This document shows positions 1 to 7,688 of a stretch of DNA of 64,000 nt, one piece after another. The stretch is taken from positions 744,001 through 808,000 of the forward strand of contig NZ_BMRY01000002.1 in the NCBI RefSeq assembly GCF_014648875.1, read 5' to 3'. This DNA comes from Streptomyces parvus (GTDB lineage Bacteria > Actinomycetota > Actinomycetes > Streptomycetales > Streptomycetaceae). Below the pieces are notes generated by a model. That model did not search any database. It worked only from the letters and a program-made list of their open reading frames with translations, and had not been told where the DNA came from. The stretch's first letter is position 1, and every line of letters starts with the position of its first letter. The position numbers were made by a program, and so were the translations under genes.

Positions 1-69
1 GGCGGAGCTGCGCGGGGAGTGAACCGCCCGTCCGGGGCGCTCTCCCGCCGGTACGGCGATGATGGGACC

Positions 70-717
70 GTGCGACTCGAAGCGATCACCTGGGAACGGC
101 TGGCCGGCGAACTGGCCCGGTACGGCGACGGGCTGTCCGCCGCCGACGGCGGGCCCTGGCTCGCCCTCGGGATCGACGGCGCACCGGCCGCCCGCACCGG
201 CGAGAGGGCCGAACGTCTCGCCGACGAGCTGCGGCTGCTCGGCCGTTCGGTCCTGGTGGTCCCCACCGAGGGGTTCCTGCGCCCGGCGAGTCTCCGCTTC
301 GAGTACGGGAAGCAGGACGCGGACGCGTACCTCGACGGCTGGTTCGACACCGGGGCGCTGTGGCGCGAGGTGTTCGGGCCGCTGGAGGCGGGCGGCTCCG
401 GCCGGGTGCTGCCCGACCTCTGGGACCCCGTGACGGACCGGGCCACCCGCTCCCCGTACCACGCCCTGCCCGAGGGCGGGGTGGTCGTCGTGCACGGGCC
501 GTTCCTGCTGGGGCACTGGTTCCCGTTCGCGCTCACCGTTCATCTGCGGCTGTCCCCGGGAGCGTTGCGGCGGCGCACGCCGGAGCCGGAACGCTGGACG
601 CTGCCCGCCTTCGCCCGGTACGAGGACGAGGTGGCGCCCGCCGAACGGGCGGACGTGGTGGTCCGGGCGGACGACCCCGCCCACCCGGCCTGGTCGGGGC
701 TGCCGGAGAGCGGGTGA
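70..717 (+). CDS. uridine kinase-like P-loop-family protein
   Basis: Resembles the small Streptomyces proteins annotated as uridine kinase: the RLEAITWERL start, a body with HGPFLLGHWFPF and FEYGKQDADAYLDGWFD, and a tail typical of this group. About 215 residues from GTG at 70. A GTG at 19 would add 17 residues but its GGGG box touches the start codon. The expected kinase P-loop is eroded (the GIDGAPAARTGE stretch lacks the lysine), so catalysis is doubtful and the name is a family label only. It is convergent with psuK across 25 bp, which places a nucleoside-type enzyme next to pseudouridine catabolism. The left edge of the window lies just upstream, so its operon context is not visible. Confidence 0.7.
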   Translation: MRLEAITWERLAGELARYGDGLSAADGGPWLALGIDGAPAARTGERAERLADELRLLGRSVLVVPTEGFLRPASLRFEYGKQDADAYLDGWFDTGALWREVFGPLEAGGSGRVLPDLWDPVTDRATRSPYHALPEGGVVVVHGPFLLGHWFPFALTVHLRLSPGALRRRTPEPERWTLPAFARYEDEVAPAERADVVVRADDPAHPAWSGLPESG

Positions 718-742
718 ACCGAGCGCGGTACGGCACCTGCTG

Positions 743-1654
743 TCAGTGAACCGGCGGCCGCCCGCCCACCGTCGCCACGGCCGCCGCCCCCGCCCGGCAG
801 CCCTCGGCCGCGGCGGTCACCTCGTCCGCCCCGGCCAGCAGGGCCGCCAGGAACCCGCCGGTGAACGCGTCGCCCGCCCCCGTCGAGTCGACCGGCTCGC
901 GCACCGCCGCGCCGGGAACGCGGCCGATCACCTCACCCCCTGCGGCCACCACCGCGCCCCCCGCGCCCAGGGTGACGACGACGCGCGGGAACCACCGGCT
1001 CAACTCGGCCGCCGCGACATCGGGTTCGGGCAGTCCGGTGAGCAGCCGGGCCTCGTCCGCGTTCGGCAGCAGCAGCTCCGCCCCCTCCGCGAACTCCAGG
1101 AACCGCTTCGGCCCCAGCTCGCCGAGGAAACCGGCCGACGCCGGATCGACGCTCACCGGAACACCCCGCTCCACGGCGGTCCGCAGGGCGAGCAGCGCCG
1201 CCGCCCGGCTCGACGGCGCGAAGAGGAGGTAGCCGGAGAGATGCAGCCGCCCGACTCCCTCCAGCATCGACGGCGCGAAGTCGTCGGAGGCGAGCCGCAG
1301 CACCGCCCCGGCGTCGGTCAGGAACGTCCGCTCGGCCGCCGCGTCGACCAGGGCGATCACCGTCGCCGTCGGAACCTCCTCGTCCACCGCCAGGAACGCC
1401 CGCACCCCCGCCCGCGCCAACGCCTCCCGATGCCAGTCGGCGGACCCCGCCCCGGCCCTGGCGAGCAGCCGCACGTCGGCACAGCCCGAACGCACCGCCC
1501 AACAGGCGACGTTGGCCCCCGCGCCGCCCGGCAGGGTCCGGATCCGGGCCGACGTGTCCGTACCGTGCGCGAGTGCCGACCCGTACCGCGCCACCACGTC
1601 CGTGACGACTTCCCCCACCACCAGGAGTCCGCCGCCCGCCGCCGGACGGTTCAC
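743..1654 (-). CDS. psuK: PfkB-family carbohydrate kinase, probable pseudouridine kinase
   Basis: A 303-residue ribokinase/PfkB-fold sugar kinase. The N-terminal PGGAGANVACWA and the C-terminal DSTGAGDAFTGG (anion hole and catalytic Asp) are the two PfkB signatures. Its GTG start (1654) overlaps the TGA of psuG by four bases, so the two are translationally coupled. In E. coli the PfkB kinase (YeiC) and glycosidase (YeiN) act in sequence: the kinase makes pseudouridine 5'-phosphate and the glycosidase splits it to uracil and ribose 5-phosphate. The kinase substrate here is inferred from that pairing. Start choice: the GTG with overlap gives the standard N-terminus; the reading frame stays open upstream but that part is only the shadow of psuG. 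Confidence 0.85.
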   Translation of the reverse strand: MNRPAAGGGLLVVGEVVTDVVARYGSALAHGTDTSARIRTLPGGAGANVACWAVRSGCADVRLLARAGAGSADWHREALARAGVRAFLAVDEEVPTATVIALVDAAAERTFLTDAGAVLRLASDDFAPSMLEGVGRLHLSGYLLFAPSSRAAALLALRTAVERGVPVSVDPASAGFLGELGPKRFLEFAEGAELLLPNADEARLLTGLPEPDVAAAELSRWFPRVVVTLGAGGAVVAAGGEVIGRVPGAAVREPVDSTGAGDAFTGGFLAALLAGADEVTAAAEGCRAGAAAVATVGGRPPVH

Positions 1655-2583
1655 CGGGCGGCCGCCGCGACGGCGATCCGTGCCGCGAGCGTCACATTCC
1701 CGCGTACGGCCGCGAGGTTCGCCTCCAGCGACGCGCCCCTGGTCCGCCGCATCAGCTGGTCCAACAGGAACGGCGTGACGCCCTGCCCCGAGATGCCCCG
1801 CTCCCGGCACGCGTCCAGCGCCTCCGCCAGCACCCGGTCGTGCAGGGCCGGATCCAACTGATCCGCTTCCGCTACGGGGTTGGCGACGATCAGCGCGGAC
1901 GCGGGCCCGCCCAGCGCCTCCCTCGCCCGGACCACCTCCACCACCTCCTCGGGGCTGTGCACCGTCCAGTCGACGGGTTCGCCCGAAGTGCTCAGATAGA
2001 AGCCGGGGAAGTGCCCGGTGCCGTAGCCGACGACACAGACGCCGAGGGTCTCCAGCCGCTGGAGGGTCGCCGGAACGTCGAGGATCGACTTCACGCCCGC
2101 GCAGACCACGGTGATCCCGGTGCGGGCGAGCAGCCGCAGATCGGCCGACTCGTCCTGGTCGGCGGTCCACTCCCGGTGTACGCCGCCGAGCCCGCCCGTC
2201 GCGAAGACGCCGACGCCCGCCCGCGCGGCCAGGAAAGCCGTCGCGGACACCGTCGTCGCCCCGCTCGCCCCGGCGGCGAGCGCCGGGGCGAGATCGCGGT
2301 GCCCCAGCTTGCGTACCGTCGGATCCTCGGCGACCCGCTCCAACAGGTCCTCACTGAGGCCCACATGGGCCCGGCCGTCGAGAACGGCGACGGTGGCCGG
2401 GACGGCTCCGGCGGACCGGACGAGCCCCTCCAGCTCCCGCGCCACGGAGAGGTTGCGGGGCCGCGGCAGACCGTGCGCGATGATCGTCGACTCCAGCGCC
2501 ACGACGGGCGGACCGGCGCTCAGAGCCGCGCGCACCTCTGCCGAGAGCACCGGCTCGTAGGGTTCTGGTGAGTTCTGAGGCAT
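1651..2583 (-). CDS. psuG: pseudouridine-5'-phosphate glycosidase
   Basis: A 310-residue member of the PsuG/IndA family, which cleaves the C-C glycosidic bond of pseudouridine 5'-phosphate to uracil and ribose 5-phosphate (a Mn2+ enzyme). Visible family blocks: ALESTIIAHGLPRPRN near the N-terminus, ATVAVLDGRAHVGL, the TTVSATAFLAARAGVGVFATGG segment, and a C-terminal region ending in QGVTPFLLDQLMRRT. Start is ATG at 2583 (MPQNSPEPYEP); the open frame further upstream is not conserved-looking. It is the first gene of a two-gene unit with psuK. The same family includes IndA of indigoidine clusters, but no NRPS is nearby, so a catabolic or salvage role is more likely. Confidence 0.9.
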   Translation of the reverse strand: MPQNSPEPYEPVLSAEVRAALSAGPPVVALESTIIAHGLPRPRNLSVARELEGLVRSAGAVPATVAVLDGRAHVGLSEDLLERVAEDPTVRKLGHRDLAPALAAGASGATTVSATAFLAARAGVGVFATGGLGGVHREWTADQDESADLRLLARTGITVVCAGVKSILDVPATLQRLETLGVCVVGYGTGHFPGFYLSTSGEPVDWTVHSPEEVVEVVRAREALGGPASALIVANPVAEADQLDPALHDRVLAEALDACRERGISGQGVTPFLLDQLMRRTRGASLEANLAAVRGNVTLAARIAVAAAAR

Positions 2584-2687
2584 GCCCCATCCCTGTCGCG
2601 GCCGGGAGGGGCGCAAACCACGGCCGGACGTTCTCCGGCGGGTCCTGGTCACCCGGTGGCCGGAAGCGGTCGCTAAGGTGACCGGCC

Positions 2688-3050
2688 ATGACGACAAACG
2701 ACCAGGTCCCCGCCTCCTTCGCCGTGCACATCCCGGACGCCGAGCTCGTACCGGAGCCCCTCGATCCGGCGCAGATCGTCTCGGGCGATCCCGTGGTGAC
2801 GGGCAAGGTGCTGTGGGAATCGCCCGACGGCAAGCAGATCCGCGGCATCTGGCAGATCACGCCCGGCGTGGTCACCGACACCGAGGCGAACGAGCTGTTC
2901 GTGGTCGTCAGCGGCCGGGCGACGGTCGCGGTCGAGGGCGGGGCGACGCTGGAGATCGGCCCGGGGGGCGCCTGCGTCCTGCGCGAGGGCGACCGGACGA
3001 CGTGGACGGTTCACGAGACGCTCCGCAAGGCGTACCACATCAGCCTCTGA
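2688..3050 (+). CDS. cupin-domain protein
   Basis: A 120-residue single-domain cupin (DUF861/cupin_3 type). The second half holds the compact beta-barrel pattern: ELFVVVSGRATV, LEIGPGGACVLREGDRTTW and the TVHETLRKAYH close. This group resembles (S)-ureidoglycine aminohydrolase-type cupins, but the usual metal histidines are few, so the activity is unknown. It is divergent from psuG with a 104-bp gap that must hold both promoters. A role in nucleobase or ureide metabolism would fit the neighbours but is only inference. Confidence 0.8.
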   Translation: MTTNDQVPASFAVHIPDAELVPEPLDPAQIVSGDPVVTGKVLWESPDGKQIRGIWQITPGVVTDTEANELFVVVSGRATVAVEGGATLEIGPGGACVLREGDRTTWTVHETLRKAYHISL

Positions 3051-3124
3051 GGACGACGACTCCCCGACGGAGCGGCCGGGGCGAGGTCCCGAGGCACAGA
3101 GGGCCCGGACCGGGGGCGCGCGGG

Positions 3125-4420
3125 TCAGCCGCCGACCGCCCCCGGCCCCGGCCCCGCGTCCGGCCGCTGCCGCAGGCTCCGGCGCAGGGCGAGCACGGCG
3201 ACCGGCAGCAGCAGCGCGGCGCCCATCGCGTTGAGGGGCCCGTACCCCCACTGGGCGACGATCACCCCGGCCGTCGCCCCGCCGACGCCCGCCGCCGCGC
3301 TCATGGTCAGGTCCGAAAGACCCTGCACCGCCGCCTGGGCGGACCGCGGCACCGCGTCGGTGAGCAGCGCCGACCCGGCGATCATCCCCGCCGACCAGCC
3401 GAGACCCAGCACGAAGAGGCCCGCCGCGGTCTGCCCGTGCCGGGGTCCGGCCGTACCCGCGAGCAGCGCGGCGCAGCTCAGCAGTCCGACGGCCAGCCCG
3501 ATGACGGTCAGCCGGCCGAGCCGGTCCGCCAGCCACCCCATCAACGGCGAGAACGCGTACATGCCCGCGATGTGGCCGCTGATGACGAGCCCGATCAACT
3601 GGAGACCGGCACCGTGCCGGCTCAGGTCGACCGGGGTCATGACCATGATCGACACCATGGCGGTGTGCGACACGGTGACCGTCACCAGGGCGAGCCGCGC
3701 CATCGGCGACGCGCGCACGGCCTCGATCCCGGCGCGCAGGGAGCCCTTCGGCGGCCCCTCAGGGCCCTCGGGGGCCAGGGCGCGGGCGGTGAGGAGCGGA
3801 TCCGGGCGCAGCGCGAGCGCCACGACGAGTCCGGCGAGCAGGAACACGGCGGCCGAGCAGAGGAACGGCCCGGCCGCCTCGGGCACCGGCGTACCGCGGA
3901 ACAGCCGGCTCGCCGGGGCCGATATGTTGGGGCCGAGGACCGAGCCGATCGTGGTCGCCCAGACGACGGTGGAGATCGCCCGCCCCCGCCGCTCCGGCCC
4001 CACCAGGTCGGCCGCGGCGAACCGCGCCTGGAGACCGGCCAGCGACCCCGCGCCGAACCCGGCCATGCCGAGCAGCAGCAGCGGGAAGCTCGGCAGCATC
4101 GTGGCCAGGACCACCAGGCCGCCGCCCAGCGCACCGATCAGATAGGCGAGCATCAGCCCGGACCGGCGGCCCCGGGAGGTCATCAGGGCGGCCAGCGGCA
4201 GCGACAGCAGCGCCGTGCCGAGGACGGACGCGGTCGGCGCGAGGCCGGACAGCGCCTCCGATCCGCTCACCTCCGCGGCGAGCATCGGGGCCAGGGCGAT
4301 ACCGATGGCGACGCCGAGGCCGCCGAGTATCTGGCTGACGATGAGCACGGCCGACGTCCGGCGCTGCAGAGCGGGCAGGCCGACGGCCGGGACCGGGGGG
4401 AGGGAGAGGGGACGCGTCAC
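3125..4420 (-). CDS. MFS transporter
   Basis: A 431-residue major facilitator permease with about 12 hydrophobic segments; the first begins at SAVLIVSQILGGLGVAIGIAL. A loop after the second segment contains MTSRGRRSGL, the position of MFS motif A, and the central loop carries the charged PEGPEGPPKGS linker between the two six-helix halves. GTG at 4420 (VTRPLSLPPVP) is preferred; ATG further upstream would add a soluble Cys-rich stretch that is not typical. It faces the cupin gene across a short convergent gap. Substrate unknown; drug or metabolite export is the usual role for this layout. Confidence 0.85.
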   Translation of the reverse strand: MTRPLSLPPVPAVGLPALQRRTSAVLIVSQILGGLGVAIGIALAPMLAAEVSGSEALSGLAPTASVLGTALLSLPLAALMTSRGRRSGLMLAYLIGALGGGLVVLATMLPSFPLLLLGMAGFGAGSLAGLQARFAAADLVGPERRGRAISTVVWATTIGSVLGPNISAPASRLFRGTPVPEAAGPFLCSAAVFLLAGLVVALALRPDPLLTARALAPEGPEGPPKGSLRAGIEAVRASPMARLALVTVTVSHTAMVSIMVMTPVDLSRHGAGLQLIGLVISGHIAGMYAFSPLMGWLADRLGRLTVIGLAVGLLSCAALLAGTAGPRHGQTAAGLFVLGLGWSAGMIAGSALLTDAVPRSAQAAVQGLSDLTMSAAAGVGGATAGVIVAQWGYGPLNAMGAALLLPVAVLALRRSLRQRPDAGPGPGAVGG

Positions 4421-4509
4421 CGGCGCAGTGTGCCACCGCTCGGCCGCCGCCGTGCACCCGGGCGGGTGAACGCCCCTCGCGAGGCCGGCACCTTCGGCTC
4501 CGCACGAAC

Positions 4510-4547
4510 CGAGCACGACGATCAGGACCGAGCACGACGATCAGGAC
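4510..4547. repeat. perfect 19-bp tandem duplication
   Basis: The unit CGAGCACGACGATCAGGAC occurs twice back to back (4510-4528 and 4529-4547), ending just before ATG 4553 of the next gene. Each copy carries a CAGGAC that can act as a weak Shine-Dalgarno, so the duplication doubles the ribosome-site region. Seen directly; origin by replication slippage is inference. Confidence 0.9.
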
Positions 4548-4552
4548 GGAAC

Positions 4553-5077
4553 ATGCTGAACATCGGCTTCACGCCCGACAGTGACATGGACATCCCCGCA
4601 GGGGCCGAGCGCGCCTGGCGTGACGGGCGGATCGGGCTCGCCACTCTGAGCGCGACGGACCTGCGCTACGGATGGTTCGCGTACCGGACCGACTTCGAGG
4701 TGGGCGGGCACGCGTTTCTGTCCGGGGCGCGGGAGCCCCTCGTCGACACCATGTTCACCCTGGCGCACACCCTCCGGGGCCTGTACGCGAACGGCTCGGC
4801 GGAGATCGATTTCACCGAGAGCTCCTACGTGATCCGGCTCGAAGTCACGGGGGACCGGGTGACGTTCACCTCGTCGCGCCGAGCCCCCGCCGAGCCCCCG
4901 CGATGCGCGGTCGAGGACTACGCCGCGGCGGTGCGCGCATTCGTCGCCACCGGTACCGCGTGGCTGGCCGGGAACCATCCCGCCATCGCGGCCAACCCCG
5001 CACTCCACGAGCTTCGGGCGCTGGTGTCGGATCCGGCGGGCGGTGGCACCGGTGACCCCGGCCTGCGAACCGTCTAG
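4553..5077 (+). CDS. conserved hypothetical protein
   Basis: A 174-residue soluble protein, not confidently recognised. It starts MLNIGFTPDSDMDIP, contains a probable alpha/beta core (WFAYRTDFEVGG, EIDFTESSYVIRLEV) and an Ala-rich helical C-terminus. There is no signal peptide, membrane segment or known catalytic motif. The start at 4553 follows AGGACGGA at a suitable distance; the frame is open far upstream only because of high GC. It ends tail-to-tail with ogt, the two stop codons overlapping in CTAG at 5074-5077. It may belong to a small Streptomyces-specific family (DUF7878-like); this is a guess. Confidence 0.7.
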   Translation: MLNIGFTPDSDMDIPAGAERAWRDGRIGLATLSATDLRYGWFAYRTDFEVGGHAFLSGAREPLVDTMFTLAHTLRGLYANGSAEIDFTESSYVIRLEVTGDRVTFTSSRRAPAEPPRCAVEDYAAAVRAFVATGTAWLAGNHPAIAANPALHELRALVSDPAGGGTGDPGLRTV

Positions 5078-5631
5078 AACAGCGGCTGCGGCAGCACCCC
5101 CTCCAGCGCCAGCAGTTGCCGCTTGGTCTCCAGACCCCCGCTGAATCCGCCCAGGCCCCCGTCGCTCTCCACCACCCGGTGACACGGCACCACCACCGGC
5201 AGCGGGTTGGCCCCCATGGCCGCGCCCACCGCCTGGGCCCCCTCCGGCCGGCCCACCCGCGCGGCCAGCTCGCCGTACCCCACGACCGTCCCGTAGGGCA
5301 CCCCGGACGCCAGCTCGCGGAGCACCTCACGGTGGAAGCCGGAGGTCAGCGACCAGTCCAGAGCGAGGCCGAGGTCCCGCGGCTCGCCCGCGAAGTACGC
5401 CGCGAGCTCGCGTATCGGCTCGGCGAGCCGTGCCGAACCGGGCGCCGCCACCGGCTCCGTGCCGAACCGGGTCCGCAACCGGTCGAGTGCCGCGTCCCGG
5501 ACGGCGGGGCGGGCGTGGAAGGCCACGGTCACCAGGCCGGTCGCGGTCGCCGCGAGCAGCAGCGGACCGATGCCGCTGTCCAGGACATCCCACTCGACGG
5601 TCGGCTCTCCACCGACCCCGTAGCCGTTCAT
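5074..5631 (-). CDS. ogt: methylated-DNA--protein-cysteine methyltransferase
   Basis: A 185-residue O6-alkylguanine-DNA alkyltransferase, a suicide enzyme that moves the alkyl group from O6-alkylguanine to its own cysteine. The active-site motif VVVPCHRVV has the acceptor Cys at about residue 150. It is preceded by the family helix-turn-helix block (FHREVLRELASGVPYGTVVGYGELA), whose arginine-finger region is PEGAQAVGAAMGANP, and followed by GGFSGGLETKRQLLALEG. Length is normal for Ogt. ATG at 5631 is preferred to GTG at 5655. It stands alone, convergent with the hypothetical gene at 4553, and adds direct reversal repair to a region rich in excision-repair genes. Confidence 0.93.
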   Translation of the reverse strand: MNGYGVGGEPTVEWDVLDSGIGPLLLAATATGLVTVAFHARPAVRDAALDRLRTRFGTEPVAAPGSARLAEPIRELAAYFAGEPRDLGLALDWSLTSGFHREVLRELASGVPYGTVVGYGELAARVGRPEGAQAVGAAMGANPLPVVVPCHRVVESDGGLGGFSGGLETKRQLLALEGVLPQPLF

Positions 5632-5699
5632 GCCGACCACCGTACGGCCCGCCACTGACAGCGACGGGCCGGTCGGCCGGAAGACGCGGAAGGGCGGCG

Positions 5700-6587
5700 T
5701 CAGCTCGTCGCGTCGCGCACCACGTCGGGGAAGTTGGTGATGATGCCGTCGACCCCGTAGTCACGGGCCTTCACCGCGTCCGCCGCCTTGTTGACCGTCC
5801 ACGTGTTCACCCGCAGCCGCTTGCCGTGCGGGCCCTTGAGCTGCTGGACGGCCGCCACGTAGTCGGCGCCGATCGTCGCGTACGACGGGTTGATCTGGTC
5901 GGTGAACGCCGCGTACGAGGGCAGGTCCGCCACCGCCGGGGTGCCCAGGAAGCCGGTCGTGATGTCGGGGCGCAGTTCGTGCACCTTCTTCACGCTGTCG
6001 GCGCCGAAGCTCTGGATGACCAGCCGGTCCCGTACGTGGGAGCGGTCCAGCCACCCCGACCGGCCCAGCGTCCGGATGATGTCCCGCTCGATGCCCGGGT
6101 AGGTCGCCGGGCTCTTGATCTCCAGGAGCAGCTTCTGCCGGTTGCGCTCCAGACGGTGCAGGAACTGGGTGAGCGTCGGGATCCGGGCCCCGGTGAACTG
6201 CTCCCCGAACCAGCTGCCCGCGTCGAGTTTCGCCAGCTCCGCCGCGGTGAAGTCCTTGACCGCCCACGGCGCCCGGTCGGGGAAGACCTCCTCGACGTCC
6301 GTCGTGCGCTTCAGATCGGTGTCGTGCAGCACGACGAGCACGCCGTCGCGGCTGCGGTGGACGTCGTTCTCGACCCAGTCGATACCGAGCGCGTCCGCGG
6401 CGTCGACGGCGGCGAGGGTGTTCTCCGGCGCGTAGCCCGACGCCCCCCGATGGGCCACGACGACCGGGTTCGCCCGCTGCGCGGAGACCTGGTCCGGGGC
6501 CTCGGGCCGGTCGGCGGGCAGCAGCAGGGCGCCGGCGCCGAGCAGGGCGGCGGCCGTGGTGGAGGCGGTTGCGGTGCGGACGAACAC
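5700..6587 (-). CDS. glpQ: secreted glycerophosphodiester phosphodiesterase
   Basis: A 295-residue GDPD TIM-barrel enzyme that hydrolyses glycerophosphodiesters to glycerol 3-phosphate and an alcohol. The catalytic set is intact: HRG at 46-48, ENT at 55-57, and END(VH) at 73-77 supplying Glu, Asp and His. The first ~37 residues form a signal peptide (Arg-containing start, long Ala/Leu stretch, cut near VSAQRA), so the product is exported. The C-terminal RVNTWTVNKAADAVKARDYGVDGIITNFPD block is the usual barrel closure. It probably scavenges phosphate and glycerol from teichoic acids or lysed lipids; PHO control is common for this family but I see no clear PHO box. It is divergent from the MHYT gene. 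Confidence 0.93.
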   Translation of the reverse strand: MFVRTATASTTAAALLGAGALLLPADRPEAPDQVSAQRANPVVVAHRGASGYAPENTLAAVDAADALGIDWVENDVHRSRDGVLVVLHDTDLKRTTDVEEVFPDRAPWAVKDFTAAELAKLDAGSWFGEQFTGARIPTLTQFLHRLERNRQKLLLEIKSPATYPGIERDIIRTLGRSGWLDRSHVRDRLVIQSFGADSVKKVHELRPDITTGFLGTPAVADLPSYAAFTDQINPSYATIGADYVAAVQQLKGPHGKRLRVNTWTVNKAADAVKARDYGVDGIITNFPDVVRDATS

Positions 6588-6818
6588 GGGGACTCCTCAC
6601 GTCGGGAGTGTGCGGACACGCAGAGAGTGACAGCGGCCCGCCAACGCCCGGCGGGGCGGCGATGGCCGCGAAATGAACGGAACCTTCGGTCCAGAGGACC
6701 ACCGCCGCGGCACGGCCCGCGACCGTGCCGATAAAATGCGCCTTCTTTTGTCTGTCTGCCGGGACTCGCCCCTTGGGGACCCTCCTCGACCCCGGGCATT
6801 CTCGAAGGGCCTGCGCGC
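6588..6818. promoter_or_regulatory. divergent intergenic region with a GCCGATAA element
   Basis: This 231-bp region lies between the GDPD gene (minus) and the MHYT gene (plus). At 6727-6734 is GCCGATAA, identical to the -10 element of sigma-WhiG (sigma-28 class) promoters and directed towards the MHYT gene. The matching TAAA -35 is absent at 15-16 bp upstream, so this is only a candidate. A small T-rich patch follows (CCTTCTTTTG). No hairpin terminator seen. Confidence 0.25.
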
Positions 6819-7649
6819 ATGCAAGGAACAGTCGACGGATTCACCTACGGCCTGGTGACTCCGGTCGCGGCGTTCTTCATGGCCGCGCTGGGAGCCGCCC
6901 TCGGGCTCCGCTGCACCACCCGGTCCCTTCACACGACACGCTCCTGTCGGATCGGCTGGCTGGCGCTGGGCTCGCTGTCCATCGGCTCCGGGGTGTGGAC
7001 CATGCACTTCATCGCGATGACCGGCTTCACCGTCCGGGAGGCGCCGATCTCCTACGACAAGACCCTCACCTTCGCCGGCCTGGCCGTGGCCGTCGTGATG
7101 ATCGGCATCGGCATTTTCATTGTGGGATACCGGGGCGCGACCCGCATGGCGTTGATCACGGGCGGCACCATCACCGGTCTCGGCATCGCCTCGATGCACT
7201 ATCTCGGCATGGCGGGCATGCGCATGGCCGCACACCTCGCGTACGACACCCCCCTCGTCGTCCTCTCGGTGCTGATCGCCGGGGTCGCCGCCACGGGCGC
7301 GCTGTGGGCGGCCGTCACCCTGAGGGGAGCCCTCTCCGGCCTCGGCGCGAGCATCCTGATGGCCGTCGCGGTGACCGGGATGCACTACACCGGCATGGCG
7401 GCGCTCGACGTGCACCTGCATCTGCCGCCCACCCTGCCGGCCGACCTGGCCGACGTCCTGCCCCGCGACCGGCCCGCCGAGATCATCGGCCCGATGCTGG
7501 CAGGACCCGCCTGCTTCCTGCTCCTCGCCGCCGTCGTGCTCCTGTTCGACCCGAGGGCGATGACGGGCGAGCCCGCCCCGTACCCGCGGGCCGGACACCG
7601 CCCGCGGAGCATGGTCCGCGAGGGCGCGGCAAGGGCCCGGTACCGCTGA
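6819..7649 (+). CDS. MHYT-domain membrane sensor
   Basis: A 276-residue integral membrane protein with seven predicted helices. It has three MHYT-type motifs: MHFIAM (after GSGVWT), MHYLGM (after GIAS) and MHYTGM (after VAVTG). The MHYT domain is proposed to bind copper through its Met and His residues and to sense O2, CO or NO. Unlike the better-known versions there is no GGDEF, EAL or kinase domain: the C-terminus is a short basic tail. It would therefore have to signal through a partner or act in metal handling. Start ATG 6819 follows GAAGGGCC at modest distance. It is transcribed towards uvrB, 39 bp upstream of it. Confidence 0.88.
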   Translation: MQGTVDGFTYGLVTPVAAFFMAALGAALGLRCTTRSLHTTRSCRIGWLALGSLSIGSGVWTMHFIAMTGFTVREAPISYDKTLTFAGLAVAVVMIGIGIFIVGYRGATRMALITGGTITGLGIASMHYLGMAGMRMAAHLAYDTPLVVLSVLIAGVAATGALWAAVTLRGALSGLGASILMAVAVTGMHYTGMAALDVHLHLPPTLPADLADVLPRDRPAEIIGPMLAGPACFLLLAAVVLLFDPRAMTGEPAPYPRAGHRPRSMVREGAARARYR

Positions 7650-7688
7650 TCCGAGGCCGTTGTCAGTGGCGGGTCGTACGGTGGTTGC

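Noticed and set aside
3051..3124. Terminator between the cupin and MFS genes
   Set aside because: Only short imperfect stems can be drawn; nothing comparable with the other hairpins in the window.
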